Source: Chloroflexota bacterium
GTDB taxonomy: Bacteria; Chloroflexota; Dormibacteria; CF-121
Length of the DNA stretch: 31,255 bases
NCBI GenBank assembly: GCA_005882525.1
Contig: VBGO01000030.1
Coordinates: 1 to 31,255, forward strand
Direction of reading: 5' to 3'
Shown here: positions 6,997 to 15,421 of the stretch, piece after piece
Layout: every line of letters begins with the position of its first letter
Position numbering within the stretch: position 1 is the first letter of the stretch
Translations under genes and position numbers: made by a program
The notes under the pieces: generated by a model
Told to the model about the DNA's origin: nothing
The model's input: the letters and a program-made list of their open reading frames with translations, nothing else
Database searches by the model: none

Positions 6997-9161
6997 AACG
7001 CGGTCTCCCAGGCCTGTCGCAGGGTATCGAGAGAGACGCGAATATCGGATCCGATTTGGAATTCCTCGCCACCGACCACGCCGATGGCGTGGAGCGGCAC
7101 ATGATGCTTGGCCATCAGCTTCTGTAACTCCGGCACCCGGCGCGGCGCCACGCTCACGACGATGCGCCCCTGCGACTCACCGAAGTAGAACGCCTCGCGG
7201 CTGATCGGCCCGACGATGCCCGGGCATCGAAGCCCGAGTCCACCGTAGAGGGCGCTTTCCGCCAATGCGATCAGCAGGCCTCCGTCGGAAACATCGTGCG
7301 CGCAGCGTAGCACCCCTCGGCCGATGGAATCGAGCATCGCCGCTTGCAGGCGACCCTCCATCTCCAAGCTCACTGTTGGTGGCCGGCCCTCACATGGGGC
7401 ACCAAGGAGTCGCAAATAGGCGCTGCCGGCCAGCTCCTCGCGAGACTCGCCCAGCAGGAAGACGAGATCACCGTCCTCCTGAAAGCCGGCGGGGCATCGA
7501 AGGGACAGATCGTCGAGCAGGCCGACCATGCCAATCACCGGCGTCGGCGGGATGTTGCGTTCGCTGGTCTCGTTATAGAGGCTGACGTTGCCACTGACGA
7601 CCGGCAGCTCCAGGGCGCGGCAGGCATCGGCGAGGCCGCGCACGCTTTCCTGCAGCTGGCCGAAGACGACCGGCCGCTCCGGATTCCCAAAGTTCAGGCA
7701 ATTCGTCACCGCGATGGGCCGCGCGCCGGTGCAGACGATGTTGCGGGCGGCTTCCGCCACGGCGGCCTTGGTGCCCTCATAGGGATCGAGCGCCACGTAC
7801 CAGGGGTTCCCGTCGGTCGTCAAGGCCAGCCCCTTGCTGGTGCCCGGCACGCGCAGCAGCGCGGCGTCGAAGCCCGGACCGATGACGGTGTTGTCCTGCA
7901 CCTGATGGTCATAGGTCCGGTAGATCGGGCGCCGGCTGCGCAGGTTCGGGCTCGCGAGCAAGTCGAGCAGGATCGCTTCGGGCTCCTCGATCGCCGGCAT
8001 CACCGGCGCCGGCCGCCGTTCCACGAAAGTGGCCGCGGGTGCTCGCAGCGGAACGCCGTCGACCAGGGCTTTCAGGGGGAGATCCGCCGCCAGGGCGCCG
8101 CGCTCACGGACCCGGATCCGCCCGGTCCCGGTGATCGTGCCGATGCGATCCGCGTGGAGCTCGAAGTGGTCGAACACCTCGCGGGCCGCGGCCTCCGCGT
8201 CGGGCCGCAGGACGACCAGCATTCGCTCCTGGGACTCGGACAGCATGACGTCGTAGGCGGCCATGCCCTTCTCACGGCGGCTGATCCGGTCCACGTCGAT
8301 GTCGATGCCACGGCGGCCCCGGTGCGCCAGCTCGCTGGCCGCGCTCGTCAACCCCGCCGCTCCCAGATCCTGGATGGCGGTGACGCCGGTCAGCTCGTTG
8401 AGGCGCAGACATGCTTCGCAGAGCAGCTTCTCCAGGAACGGGTTGCCGACCTGCACGGCCGGGCGGCGCTCGCCGGATCGTTCGTCCATTTCCACCGAGG
8501 CAAACGTGGCGCCGTGAATCCCATCGCGCCCGGTATCGGCGCCGACCAGGAGGACGGCGTCGCCGGCGCGGTCGGCGCTGGCGCGTCGCAACCGGTCGTG
8601 GCGGACCAGTCCGACGCACATCGCGTTGACGATCGGGTTGTCGGCGTAGCCGGGGTCGAAGTACAGCTCGCCGCCGACCGTTGGGCAACCGAAGCAATTC
8701 CCGTACCCACCGATGCCCGCGACCACCCCCTGGAACAGGTGGCGGTTATGACCCGAGTCGAGCGGACCGAAACGCAGCGCGTCGAGGATCGCGATCGGCC
8801 GCGCCCCCATCGCGAACACATCTCGAAGGATCCCGCCAACCCCGGTCGCCGCTCCCTGGTAGGGCTCGATTGCCGAGGGGTGGTTATGCGACTCGATCTT
8901 GAAGACGACCGCCAGCCCGTCGCCGATGTCGACCGCGCCGGCGTTTTCCCCCGGGCCCTGCAGCACGTGCGGGCCTTCCGTCGGCAGCTGGCGGAGCAGC
9001 GTCTTCGAGGTCTTGTAGGCGCAGTGCTCGCTCCAGAGCGCGCCGAACATGCCGAGCTCCAGGTCGTTGGGGTCGCGACCGATGGCACGGACGATCGCGC
9101 CGTACTCCTCGGCGTTGAGGGCCAGGGCGTCGAGCTGTTCGCGTCCGACGGCTACCGCCAT
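6993..9161 (-). CDS. purL: FGAM synthase subunit PurL (small type)
   Basis: This is the ATP-dependent amidation subunit of formylglycinamidine synthase, which acts with PurQ (glutaminase) and PurS. With the chosen start it has 722 residues, the size of the small PurL rather than the 1,300-residue fused type. Motifs include LWSEHCAYKTSK near the N-terminus, FKIESHNHPSAIEPYQGAAT, ATGVGGILRDVFAMGA, IQDLGAAGLTSAASE, SESQERMLVVL, TNCLNFGNPE and CAHDVSDGGLLIALAE. The frame stays open further upstream, to 9530, but that is antisense-like sequence inside purQ. The ATG at 9161 shares one base with the purQ stop (TGATG) and places the conserved N-terminus correctly. Its stop overlaps the purF TTG. Confidence 0.97.
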   Translation of the reverse strand: MAVAVGREQLDALALNAEEYGAIVRAIGRDPNDLELGMFGALWSEHCAYKTSKTLLRQLPTEGPHVLQGPGENAGAVDIGDGLAVVFKIESHNHPSAIEPYQGAATGVGGILRDVFAMGARPIAILDALRFGPLDSGHNRHLFQGVVAGIGGYGNCFGCPTVGGELYFDPGYADNPIVNAMCVGLVRHDRLRRASADRAGDAVLLVGADTGRDGIHGATFASVEMDERSGERRPAVQVGNPFLEKLLCEACLRLNELTGVTAIQDLGAAGLTSAASELAHRGRRGIDIDVDRISRREKGMAAYDVMLSESQERMLVVLRPDAEAAAREVFDHFELHADRIGTITGTGRIRVRERGALAADLPLKALVDGVPLRAPAATFVERRPAPVMPAIEEPEAILLDLLASPNLRSRRPIYRTYDHQVQDNTVIGPGFDAALLRVPGTSKGLALTTDGNPWYVALDPYEGTKAAVAEAARNIVCTGARPIAVTNCLNFGNPERPVVFGQLQESVRGLADACRALELPVVSGNVSLYNETSERNIPPTPVIGMVGLLDDLSLRCPAGFQEDGDLVFLLGESREELAGSAYLRLLGAPCEGRPPTVSLEMEGRLQAAMLDSIGRGVLRCAHDVSDGGLLIALAESALYGGLGLRCPGIVGPISREAFYFGESQGRIVVSVAPRRVPELQKLMAKHHVPLHAIGVVGGEEFQIGSDIRVSLDTLRQAWETAF

Positions 9162-9862
9162 CAAACCCCCACCCGAGTCAGCGCATGGATCGCCGAGCGA
9201 AAGACGGCCAGGCCATCGACGCTCCCGAGCAGCGCCTCGCAGGCTCGTTCGGGATGGGGCATCATGCCGACCACGTTGCCCCGGGCGTTGGCGATGCCGG
9301 CGATGTTGCGCAGTGATCCATTGGGATTGGCATCCGCGGTCACCCGACCGTCGGGCGCGCAGTAGCGAAAGACCACCTGGCCATTGCGCTCGATCGCGTC
9401 GAGCGTGTCCGGATCCGCAAAGAAGTTGCCCTCGCCATGCGAGATAGGGATGCGGAGCACCTGGCCGGGACGGCAGTCGTGGGTGAAGGCGGACTCGCTC
9501 TGCTCGACGCGCAGGTTGACCCACTCGCATCGAAACTCGCAGGAGGCGTTCCGCAGCAAGGCCCCCGGCAGCAGCCGCGCCTCTTGCAGAATCTGGAACC
9601 CGTTGCAGATGCCCAGCACCAGCCCGCCGCGATTCGCGAAATCGGTGACCGCCTCCATCACCGGTGCGAAGCGGGCGATGGCACCGCAGCGCAGGTGGTC
9701 ACCATAGGAAAAGCCGCCGGGAAGGATCACCAGATCGAGGCCGTCGAGATGTTGCTCGCGATGATCGACGTAACGCACCGGCTCCTGGAGCACGTCCAGC
9801 AGGGCGTGGGCGCAATCCCGGTCGCTCCAGGTTCCCGGGAAGACGACGATGCCGGTCCTCAC
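9161..9862 (-). CDS. purQ: FGAM synthase glutaminase subunit PurQ
   Basis: PurQ releases ammonia from glutamine for PurL. The 233-residue class I glutamine amidotransferase shows the oxyanion strand ILPGGFSYGDHLRCGAI, the nucleophile elbow GICNGFQ with Cys86, and the catalytic pair His203/Glu205 in MMPHPERA. The segment ISHGEGNFF is typical of PurQ. Translation starts with GTG at 9862, which overlaps the purS stop as GTGA. The GTG lies just downstream of copy 2 of the palindromic junction repeat. The stop overlaps the purL start by one base, so PurS, PurQ and PurL are made from adjoining coupled frames, fitting their complex. Confidence 0.98.
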   Translation of the reverse strand: MRTGIVVFPGTWSDRDCAHALLDVLQEPVRYVDHREQHLDGLDLVILPGGFSYGDHLRCGAIARFAPVMEAVTDFANRGGLVLGICNGFQILQEARLLPGALLRNASCEFRCEWVNLRVEQSESAFTHDCRPGQVLRIPISHGEGNFFADPDTLDAIERNGQVVFRYCAPDGRVTADANPNGSLRNIAGIANARGNVVGMMPHPERACEALLGSVDGLAVFRSAIHALTRVGV

Positions 9863-10149
9863 GACCCGCCATCCCCGCCCTCCCCCACCAGGGGGGCGGG
9901 GGATTCGGGCTGCAGCTCGATCCGGTAATCCTCGATGACGGCGTTCGCCAGCAGTTGTTGCGCCATCTCATCGATCCGCTGCCGGGCCTGGTTCGCGTCA
10001 GCGGCGTCGAGCCTGAGCACCAGGTACTTGCCGGCCCGCACCTCGGTCACCGACTCGAAGCCGAGCGCGTGCAGCCCGCCCTTGATCGTCAGGCCGGCCG
10101 GGTCGTTGACCACCGGCTTCAGGGTGACGAACACCTCTGCCCTAAACAC
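9859..10149 (-). CDS. purS: FGAM synthase small subunit PurS with repeat-encoded tail
   Basis: PurS is the small dimeric subunit that links PurL and PurQ. The core is recognisable from FRAEVFVTLKPVVNDPAG, ALGFESVTEVRAGKYLVL and a C-terminal helix with MAQQLLANAVIEDYRIEL. The family is usually about 80-85 residues; this one has 96. The extra 16 residues (PESPAPLVGEGGDGGS) are encoded by the palindromic repeat at 9871-9904 and look like an acquired, disordered tail. The start is GTG at 10149, eight bases inside the end of purC. The stop forms GTGA with purQ. Confidence 0.95.
   Translation of the reverse strand: MFRAEVFVTLKPVVNDPAGLTIKGGLHALGFESVTEVRAGKYLVLRLDAADANQARQRIDEMAQQLLANAVIEDYRIELQPESPAPLVGEGGDGGS
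9871..9904. repeat. GC-rich palindromic junction repeat, copy 2 (purS/purQ)
   Basis: An imperfect inverted repeat runs from ATCCCCGCCC to GGCGGGGGAT around a short ACCA loop. On the minus strand GGGGAGGG is followed after 15 bases by GTGA, where TGA ends purS and GTG starts purQ. The repeat lies inside the purS reading frame and encodes most of its C-terminal tail. Confidence 0.75.
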
Positions 10150-11038
10150 CAGCCGTCACCGGCTGGCGCCGGCCGGTCAGGCGCCGTAACGCTTCGAGAT
10201 ACCGATCGCTGGTTCCGACGACCACCTCCTGCGGCAGCGGCGGCGCCGGCGGCTGCTTGTTCCAGCCGAGCTGCTCGAGGTAATCCCGCAGGTACTGCTT
10301 GTCGAATGACGGTTGCGGTCCGCCCGGCCGGTACAGCTCGGCGTCCCAGAATCGCGAGGAATCGGGCGTCATCACCTCGTCGATCAGGATGACGTCGCCG
10401 TTGTGCCAGCCAAACTCGAACTTGGTATCGGCCAGGATCAGTCCGCGATCGAGCGCCCGTTCGGCGCCGAAGCGGTAGAGCGACAGGCTCAGCCGCTCGA
10501 GCGTTTGGGCCACGTCGGAGCCGGCACGGCTGGCGAGCTCGGCGCGCGAGATATTCTCGTCATGTCCGGTCAGCGCCTTGGTCGCCGGGGTGAAGATCGG
10601 TTGGGGGAGCCGGTCGCTTTCCTCGAGCCCGGCCGGCAGCGGCTCGCCGGCGATGGTGCCGGTCTGCCGGTAGTCCTTCCAGCCCGACCCGGAGAGATAG
10701 CCGCGCACCACGCATTCGAACATGACGGGCTGCGCCAGGACGACTCGCTGGCTGCGCTGATCGAGACCGGGAAGCGCCGCGAGCAACTCTGTTGGGATCG
10801 ATTGATCCCGCGCAAGGTGATTTCGGACCAGACCGCCGGTCTCGCGGAACCAGGAACGTGAGAGCTGGTTCAACACGCGCCCCTTCTCGGGAATGGGAGT
10901 CGGGAGGACGACATCGAACGCGGAGATCCGGTCGGTCGACACCATCAAGAGCTCGGTATCGCTCAGCCGGTAGGTGTCGCGGACCTTACCCCGCGAATGT
11001 AGCGGCAAGGGCAGGGCGGTGGTCAGGACGGAGGTCAC
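10142..11038 (-). CDS. purC: SAICAR synthetase PurC
   Basis: PurC couples CAIR with aspartate using ATP. The 298-residue length fits the longer, yeast Ade1-like type rather than the 240-residue E. coli type. Diagnostic segments are SRGKVRDTYRL near 15-25, STDRISAFDVVLPTPIPEKG near 34-53, FECVVRGYLSGSGWKDY near 106-122, LILADTKFEFGW, and EVMTPDSSRFW near the C-terminal third. It starts with GTG at 11038 overlapping the purB stop (GTGA), directly after repeat copy 3, and its stop lies eight bases into purS. Aspartate for this step could be fed by the carboxylase and glutamate dehydrogenase encoded elsewhere in the window; that link is inference. Confidence 0.98.
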   Translation of the reverse strand: MTSVLTTALPLPLHSRGKVRDTYRLSDTELLMVSTDRISAFDVVLPTPIPEKGRVLNQLSRSWFRETGGLVRNHLARDQSIPTELLAALPGLDQRSQRVVLAQPVMFECVVRGYLSGSGWKDYRQTGTIAGEPLPAGLEESDRLPQPIFTPATKALTGHDENISRAELASRAGSDVAQTLERLSLSLYRFGAERALDRGLILADTKFEFGWHNGDVILIDEVMTPDSSRFWDAELYRPGGPQPSFDKQYLRDYLEQLGWNKQPPAPPLPQEVVVGTSDRYLEALRRLTGRRQPVTAGV

Positions 11039-12381
11039 GACCCCCCACCCCGACCCTCCCCGGCAGGGGGAAAGGGAGATGCGAGGGCAGGCTCGATGCC
11101 GAGGCGCTCGAACGTTACGTCCAGATGACGCAGGTAGAAAGCCGGGTCGAAGAGCTCTGCCAGCTCGCCGTCGGTCAGTCGCTCGCGAACCTCCGGACTC
11201 TGGCCCATGACGGTCTTGAAGTCCGGTCCGCCGTCGAGCGCGCTGAGGGCCGCTCGCTGGACCAGGCGGTACGCGTCCTGCCGCGACATCCCTTTCTGGA
11301 CCAACGCCAACAGCACGCGCTGGGAGAACACCACACCGCCGCTGCGATAGAGGTTGGCTTTCATGCGGTCCCGATCGATGATCAGTCCCTCGATGACCTG
11401 GGCCATCAGCCGCAGCATGTAATCGAGCAGGGTGCAGGCGTCGGGGAAGATGATCCGCTCCGCCGAAGAGTGGCTGATGTCGCGTTCGTGCCAGAGCGCC
11501 TGATCCTCGAGCGCCGTCAGGGCATAGCCACGCACGACGCGAGCCAGGCCACAGATCCGCTCACTCAAGATGGGGTTTCTCTTGTGCGGCATCGCCGAGG
11601 AGCCCTTCTGCTCCTCGCCGAAGGGCTCGCGCACCTCGGCGACCTCACTCCGCTGCAGGTGCCGGATGTCGGTCGCAAACTTTTCCAGGCCGCCGGCCAG
11701 GACGGCCAGCGTCGTCAGGTAGGCCGCATGACGGTCGCGGGCGATCACCTGGGTGGTGACCGGCGCCACCTTCAGGCCCAGCTTCTTGAGGGCCCACTCC
11801 TCGACCCGGGGTTCGACGGTGGCGTGGGTGCCGACCGCCCCGGCGAGCTTGCCGACCCGGATGTCCTCGCGAGCGGTGACCAGCCGCTGGCGGCCGCGGT
11901 CGAGCTCGTCGAGCCAGCCGGCGAGGACGAAGCCGAAGCTGGTCGGCTCGGCATGGATGCCGTGGGTCCGGCCGGCCATCAGGGTGGCGCGCTCCTCGAC
12001 CGCCCGGCGCCGGAGGTCCGAGGAGAGCCGGTCGACATCCTTTAGAAGGATGTCTGCCGCCCGCACCAGCTGCAGGCCGAGCGCGGTGTCCAGGACGTCC
12101 GAGGAGGTCAGGCCGCGATGGAGGTAGCGCGCGTCGTCGCCCACGGACTCGGCCAGCGAATCGAGGAAGGCGACGACATCGTGCCCGACCCGCTCCTCCA
12201 GCCGGGCGATATGGTCAGGATCGACCCGGGCCTGCCGCAGCCGATCGAGCGCCGACCGGGGGATCTCTCCGATCTCGGCCCAGGCCTCACAAACGGTGAG
12301 CTCGACCCGCAGCCATAACTCGTAGCGCTGCTTTGGAGAAAAGATCTCGCTCATCTCCGGGTGAGCGTACCGAGGGATCAA
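11035..12381 (-). CDS. purB: Adenylosuccinate lyase PurB, first gene of the purine operon
   Basis: PurB removes fumarate from SAICAR (to AICAR) and from adenylosuccinate (to AMP). It belongs to the fumarase/aspartase superfamily, shown by TSSDVLDTALGLQL near 92-105, GRTHGIHAEPTSFG near 137-150, and the flexible catalytic loop signature GSSAMPHKRNP near 264. It has 448 residues; family members are typically about 430-450, but the last 15 (ASPFPPAGEGRGGGS) are encoded by repeat copy 3 and are not a conserved end. The start chosen is TTG at 12381, with AAGGAGA about 12 bases upstream; the downstream ATG (MSEIF) is an alternative. A TATAAT box lies 48 bases upstream, so this is the operon's promoter-proximal gene. 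Confidence 0.97.
   Translation of the reverse strand: MIPRYAHPEMSEIFSPKQRYELWLRVELTVCEAWAEIGEIPRSALDRLRQARVDPDHIARLEERVGHDVVAFLDSLAESVGDDARYLHRGLTSSDVLDTALGLQLVRAADILLKDVDRLSSDLRRRAVEERATLMAGRTHGIHAEPTSFGFVLAGWLDELDRGRQRLVTAREDIRVGKLAGAVGTHATVEPRVEEWALKKLGLKVAPVTTQVIARDRHAAYLTTLAVLAGGLEKFATDIRHLQRSEVAEVREPFGEEQKGSSAMPHKRNPILSERICGLARVVRGYALTALEDQALWHERDISHSSAERIIFPDACTLLDYMLRLMAQVIEGLIIDRDRMKANLYRSGGVVFSQRVLLALVQKGMSRQDAYRLVQRAALSALDGGPDFKTVMGQSPEVRERLTDGELAELFDPAFYLRHLDVTFERLGIEPALASPFPPAGEGRGGGS
11041..11079. repeat. GC-rich palindromic junction repeat, copy 3 (purB/purC)
   Basis: On the minus strand a C-rich arm (CTCCCTTTCCCCC) faces GGGGAGGG across a short TGCC loop. Fifteen bases after GGGGAGGG comes GTGA, the purB stop plus purC start, exactly as in copy 2. 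It encodes the end of PurB. The stem is less perfect than in copies 1 and 2. Confidence 0.7.
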
Positions 12382-12428
12382 TCGGCGGCTGGTCTCCTTG
12401 TGGATGGCGGGCCGTCGGTGACCGGCTG

Positions 12429-12434
12429 ATTATA
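12429..12434 (-). promoter_or_regulatory. Probable -10 box of the purB-purH operon
   Basis: A perfect TATAAT on the minus strand sits 48 bases upstream of the purB start, within GGTTATAATC. The -35 region is not a clear TTGACA; GGTTTTCGG (12448-12456) overlaps its expected place. The same GTTATAATC occurs upstream of guaB3. Confidence 0.6.
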
Positions 12435-12527
12435 ACCGCGTGGGCCGCCGAAAACCCGATACGAATACCGTAACCTCTCTCGCCCCCGGCGACTTTTCAT
12501 CTTACGGGGAGTTGCTGGTAAATTGGC

Positions 12528-12553
12528 CGAACACGTAACCAAGAGGGGGCGTC
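12528..12553 (+). promoter_or_regulatory. Candidate ECF-type promoter for the sigma factor gene
   Basis: CGAAC, 17 bases, then CGTC, with the start codon 40 bases further on. This matches the general -35 AAC / -10 CGTC pattern of ECF promoters and would imply autoregulation. The rest of the 212-base purB/sigma gap holds the purB promoter on the other strand and nothing else I can name. Confidence 0.35.
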
Positions 12554-12593
12554 TCCCGTTCAATCTCCAGCGGGCGCCCTGTGGGGTGCCCTG

Positions 12594-13148
12594 ATGCCGG
12601 ACGGATTTGAAGAGCGGGAACTCGTTGAGCGAGCGAAGCAAGACCCCGAAGCGTTCGGGGCCCTGTACGACCGCTATTTCCCGCAAATCTATCGCTTTGC
12701 GTATTCCAGAGTTCGCGACCAGTCGCTGGCAGAGGATGTGACGTCGGAGGTGTTTTTCAAAGCGCTGAGAAATATCAAGCGGTACACCTACTCGGGCCAT
12801 CCCTTCTCCTCATGGCTCTATCAGATCACGCTGAACGCGGTCGCCGACCATTACCGCGGCCAGCACGGCGAGGTGGACCTGGAGGAGGGTGCCAGCGTGC
12901 CCAGTGGGGGCCCGAGCGTGGTGGATGAGGTGGTGCGCCGCGACCGCAGCCGCCGTGTCTGGTCGGCAATCGACCAGCTGCCCCGCCAGCAGCGGGCCGC
13001 CATGGTGTTGAAATTTGGCGAGGACCGGAAGATCGAGGAGATCGCCGTGATCCTCGGGAAGAGCTCGGGCGCGGTCAAGCTGCTGCTCCACCGCGGGGTG
13101 GAGCGGCTCCGGCGGGAGCTGCCGCAGCTCGAGGTGGAGTTGACCTGA
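12594..13148 (+). CDS. RNA polymerase sigma factor, ECF subfamily
   Basis: This 184-residue protein has only the two domains of ECF sigma factors. Region 2 spans about 10-90, with AFGALYDRYFPQIYRFAYSR, DQSLAEDVTSEVFFKAL and PFSSWLYQITLNAVADHYR. Region 4 spans about 125-178, with IDQLPRQQRAAMVLKF and a helix-turn-helix IEEIAVILGKSSGAVKLLLH. It would direct RNA polymerase to a small regulon in response to a signal received by its anti-sigma partner. Its stop shares one base with the start of the downstream membrane protein (TGATG), which strongly suggests a sigma/anti-sigma pair. The start ATG at 12594 has only a weak GGGGTG upstream. A possible self-recognised promoter lies at 12528-12553. The regulon is unknown. 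Confidence 0.95.
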   Translation: MPDGFEERELVERAKQDPEAFGALYDRYFPQIYRFAYSRVRDQSLAEDVTSEVFFKALRNIKRYTYSGHPFSSWLYQITLNAVADHYRGQHGEVDLEEGASVPSGGPSVVDEVVRRDRSRRVWSAIDQLPRQQRAAMVLKFGEDRKIEEIAVILGKSSGAVKLLLHRGVERLRRELPQLEVELT

Positions 13149-15421
13149 TGAACGATCCCGAGCTGGAAGAGCTCTTCGCCGACCCGGCCCACCGCGAGGT
13201 GGTGGATCTCCTCAAGACGACCCGGCCGGCCGCACCCCCGCTCGACCCACACTTCCGCAACTACCTGCGGGCCAAGCTGATGACGGAAGCCCAGCAGACG
13301 CTCCAGCCGCGCGCCGCCCGGCCGTGGTTCTCCTCGCTCCGGCCGAAGGTGCTGGCGCCGGCGATGGCGGCGGTGGCCGCCGGCTTCCTGGTGGTGCTGG
13401 GGGTTGAGATCTATCTTCATCGCGAACCATCACCGGAACTGGTCTCCGTCAGCCTGCCGAGCAGCAAGACCAACGTCGCAACCGCGGAGCCGATCGTGAT
13501 CCGCTTCAGCGGGCCGGTCGACAAGAACGCGGTTGCCGAGACCGTGGTCATCGAGCCGGCCACGGCGGTCACCAAGCAGTGGGTGGGCCAGAGCCTGGTG
13601 ATCATCCCCGATCACCCGCTCGCTCCCAACACCACCTACTCCGTCAGCCTGAAGCCGACGGCGATCCCCCCTCCCCCGGGCCCCAAAACCACGACTCAGC
13701 CGACGCCGGCGGTCGCGCCAACGCCGGTCGTCGTGCGGTTTACCACCGTCAGGGCGCCGGTCGCACCGGTCGTCCCGCCCTCCTTCAAGAGCTCGAACGT
13801 CCGGTACGCACATGACAGCCGGCTGGCGGATTCCGGCACCGTCTTCAGCGCCGGCTGGACGCCGACCGGCCAGTTGCTGGTCAGCCGTCCGGCGGGCCAA
13901 CCGGGGCTCGGCTCGGCGAGTCCATCGGCGGCAGCCAGCCCAGCGGGGCCGGCGGCACCCAGGGCCACCACCGACGTCTGGTTGATGAGCACGCTGAGCA
14001 CGCCCATCCGGCTGGTCGTCCCCGGTGGTAGCCTCCCAGCGGCCGCACCGTCGGGCGGGCTCTTCGCCGCCTGGCGTTCAGCCCCGGGCAACCGAGCCAC
14101 GCTCGATATCTGGGACCTGCAAGGCAACCTCCAATCGACCGTCGCCACCGTCGACGGCGCACCCGATCGACCCGCCGTCTGGCTCGACAGCGATCGGATC
14201 GCCTACCTCGATCAGGGCACGCTGCGGGTCGCCGGCCTGCACGCCGCCGTCGACGTCCCCAATCTCAAGGTCGACCATGGCAGCCTGGGCGCCTCGGCAA
14301 CCGGGCAGTTTCTGGCCGTGGAGTCGGCCGACCGCTCGGTGGTGCTCGACCTCACCGCCGGCAGCGCCCCGCGGCGGCTGCCGGACCATGCGACCGGTTT
14401 TGCCTGGTCCTCGAAAGGCGATCTCGCCTTCCTGATCCAACAGGCGTCCGGCACGGATCTGTGGATCGGCGCCGGCGGCGTGAACGCCGGCCGCGTCGCC
14501 AGCAGCCCCGCCGGACAAACCTGGTCGGACCTGAACTGGGCACCGGACGCCGCCTCGTTGATGCTGGCCAGCAAGCCCGCCGGGGCAGGGAGCGCGGCCT
14601 CGCGATTGATGCTGATCAACGCCGATGGCAGTGCCCTGACGCCATTTGCGGCCCAGCAGGAGTATTCGAGCCCGCAGTGGGCGTCCCACGGCGACTTCGT
14701 CCTCTTCACCCGTCAGGATGAAGCGGGCGGTCGGGCCTTCTGGCTCGCGACAACGTCGCCCCTGGATGTCGATGCCGCGGAGAAGCAGGCCCTCGCCGAA
14801 GTGGAGAAGTTCATGCAGGCGCGCCTGCGCCGGGACATCGCCGCAGCGCAGGATGGGCTCGATGCCCAGGGACGAACCGCCTACGAGGGGGGTGCGTCGA
14901 CACTGCTCAGCCCGGCGGGCACCCAGTTCGACCGGTATTACCCGGTGACCCTCCAGAAGACCGGTTCGAACCCCAGCAAATTCCTGGTCGGCGTGCGGAT
15001 CTTCGTCTCACACTCCGGCGCGCAGCCGAGTTTCTTCGAAGAGCAGCTGACCCTGGTGCTGCGGGATCAGCGCTATCTGGTCGACGCGGTCAAGTCGACG
15101 CCCACGATGCTCTTGAGCCACGGACCAACGGTGCTGTCTGTCGAGGTCGTCCAAGGGTCGCCTGAGCAGCAGGTCCGGGTCCGGTTCGACGCCGACCTTC
15201 GGTCGGGTACGGTGACCAAGGACACGATCCTGGTCACAGACGCCGATGGCAAGCCCGTCAGCTCACGTATCACCTTCGATCCTGACAACCACCTGGCGAC
15301 CCTGACCCTGAAGTTAAAGGTCGGGAGCACCTACCAGCTGGCCGTGACGACCGGCGTGGCCGACATCAACGGTGTCAGTCTCGCGCAAGAGTACGACGCC
15401 CCGCTGGTGATCAGTCGCTGA
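13148..15421 (+). CDS. Transmembrane anti-sigma-like protein with Ig-like domains and a beta-propeller
   Basis: This protein of 757 residues is translationally coupled to the ECF sigma gene. Residues 1-67 are cytoplasmic and charged, with a PLDPHFRNYLRAKLM segment resembling the short helical anti-sigma domains of such pairs; no zinc-binding HxxxCxxC is present. One membrane helix follows at about 68-90 (VLAPAMAAVAAGFLVVLG). Outside come an Ig-like (Big_5/SbsA-like) domain at about 96-200, a Pro/Thr-rich linker, a WD40/TolB-like propeller at about 215-545 with repeated W-x-D and D-x-W strands, a roughly 100-residue region beginning near 553 that looks NTF2-like, and a second Ig-like domain at about 660-757. 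I infer a sensor that binds something at the envelope and releases the sigma factor. Domain limits are approximate. The stop overlaps the convergent accC by 11 bases. Confidence 0.8.
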   Translation: MNDPELEELFADPAHREVVDLLKTTRPAAPPLDPHFRNYLRAKLMTEAQQTLQPRAARPWFSSLRPKVLAPAMAAVAAGFLVVLGVEIYLHREPSPELVSVSLPSSKTNVATAEPIVIRFSGPVDKNAVAETVVIEPATAVTKQWVGQSLVIIPDHPLAPNTTYSVSLKPTAIPPPPGPKTTTQPTPAVAPTPVVVRFTTVRAPVAPVVPPSFKSSNVRYAHDSRLADSGTVFSAGWTPTGQLLVSRPAGQPGLGSASPSAAASPAGPAAPRATTDVWLMSTLSTPIRLVVPGGSLPAAAPSGGLFAAWRSAPGNRATLDIWDLQGNLQSTVATVDGAPDRPAVWLDSDRIAYLDQGTLRVAGLHAAVDVPNLKVDHGSLGASATGQFLAVESADRSVVLDLTAGSAPRRLPDHATGFAWSSKGDLAFLIQQASGTDLWIGAGGVNAGRVASSPAGQTWSDLNWAPDAASLMLASKPAGAGSAASRLMLINADGSALTPFAAQQEYSSPQWASHGDFVLFTRQDEAGGRAFWLATTSPLDVDAAEKQALAEVEKFMQARLRRDIAAAQDGLDAQGRTAYEGGASTLLSPAGTQFDRYYPVTLQKTGSNPSKFLVGVRIFVSHSGAQPSFFEEQLTLVLRDQRYLVDAVKSTPTMLLSHGPTVLSVEVVQGSPEQQVRVRFDADLRSGTVTKDTILVTDADGKPVSSRITFDPDNHLATLTLKLKVGSTYQLAVTTGVADINGVSLAQEYDAPLVISR

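Noticed and set aside
7344..9365. 673-codon open frame on the plus strand
   Set aside because: Antisense to purL and the end of purQ; an effect of high GC and third-position bias, with no domain pattern.
9162..9530. Upstream extension of purL
   Set aside because: The open frame continues upstream, but the PurL N-terminus and the TGATG junction with purQ fix the start at 9161.
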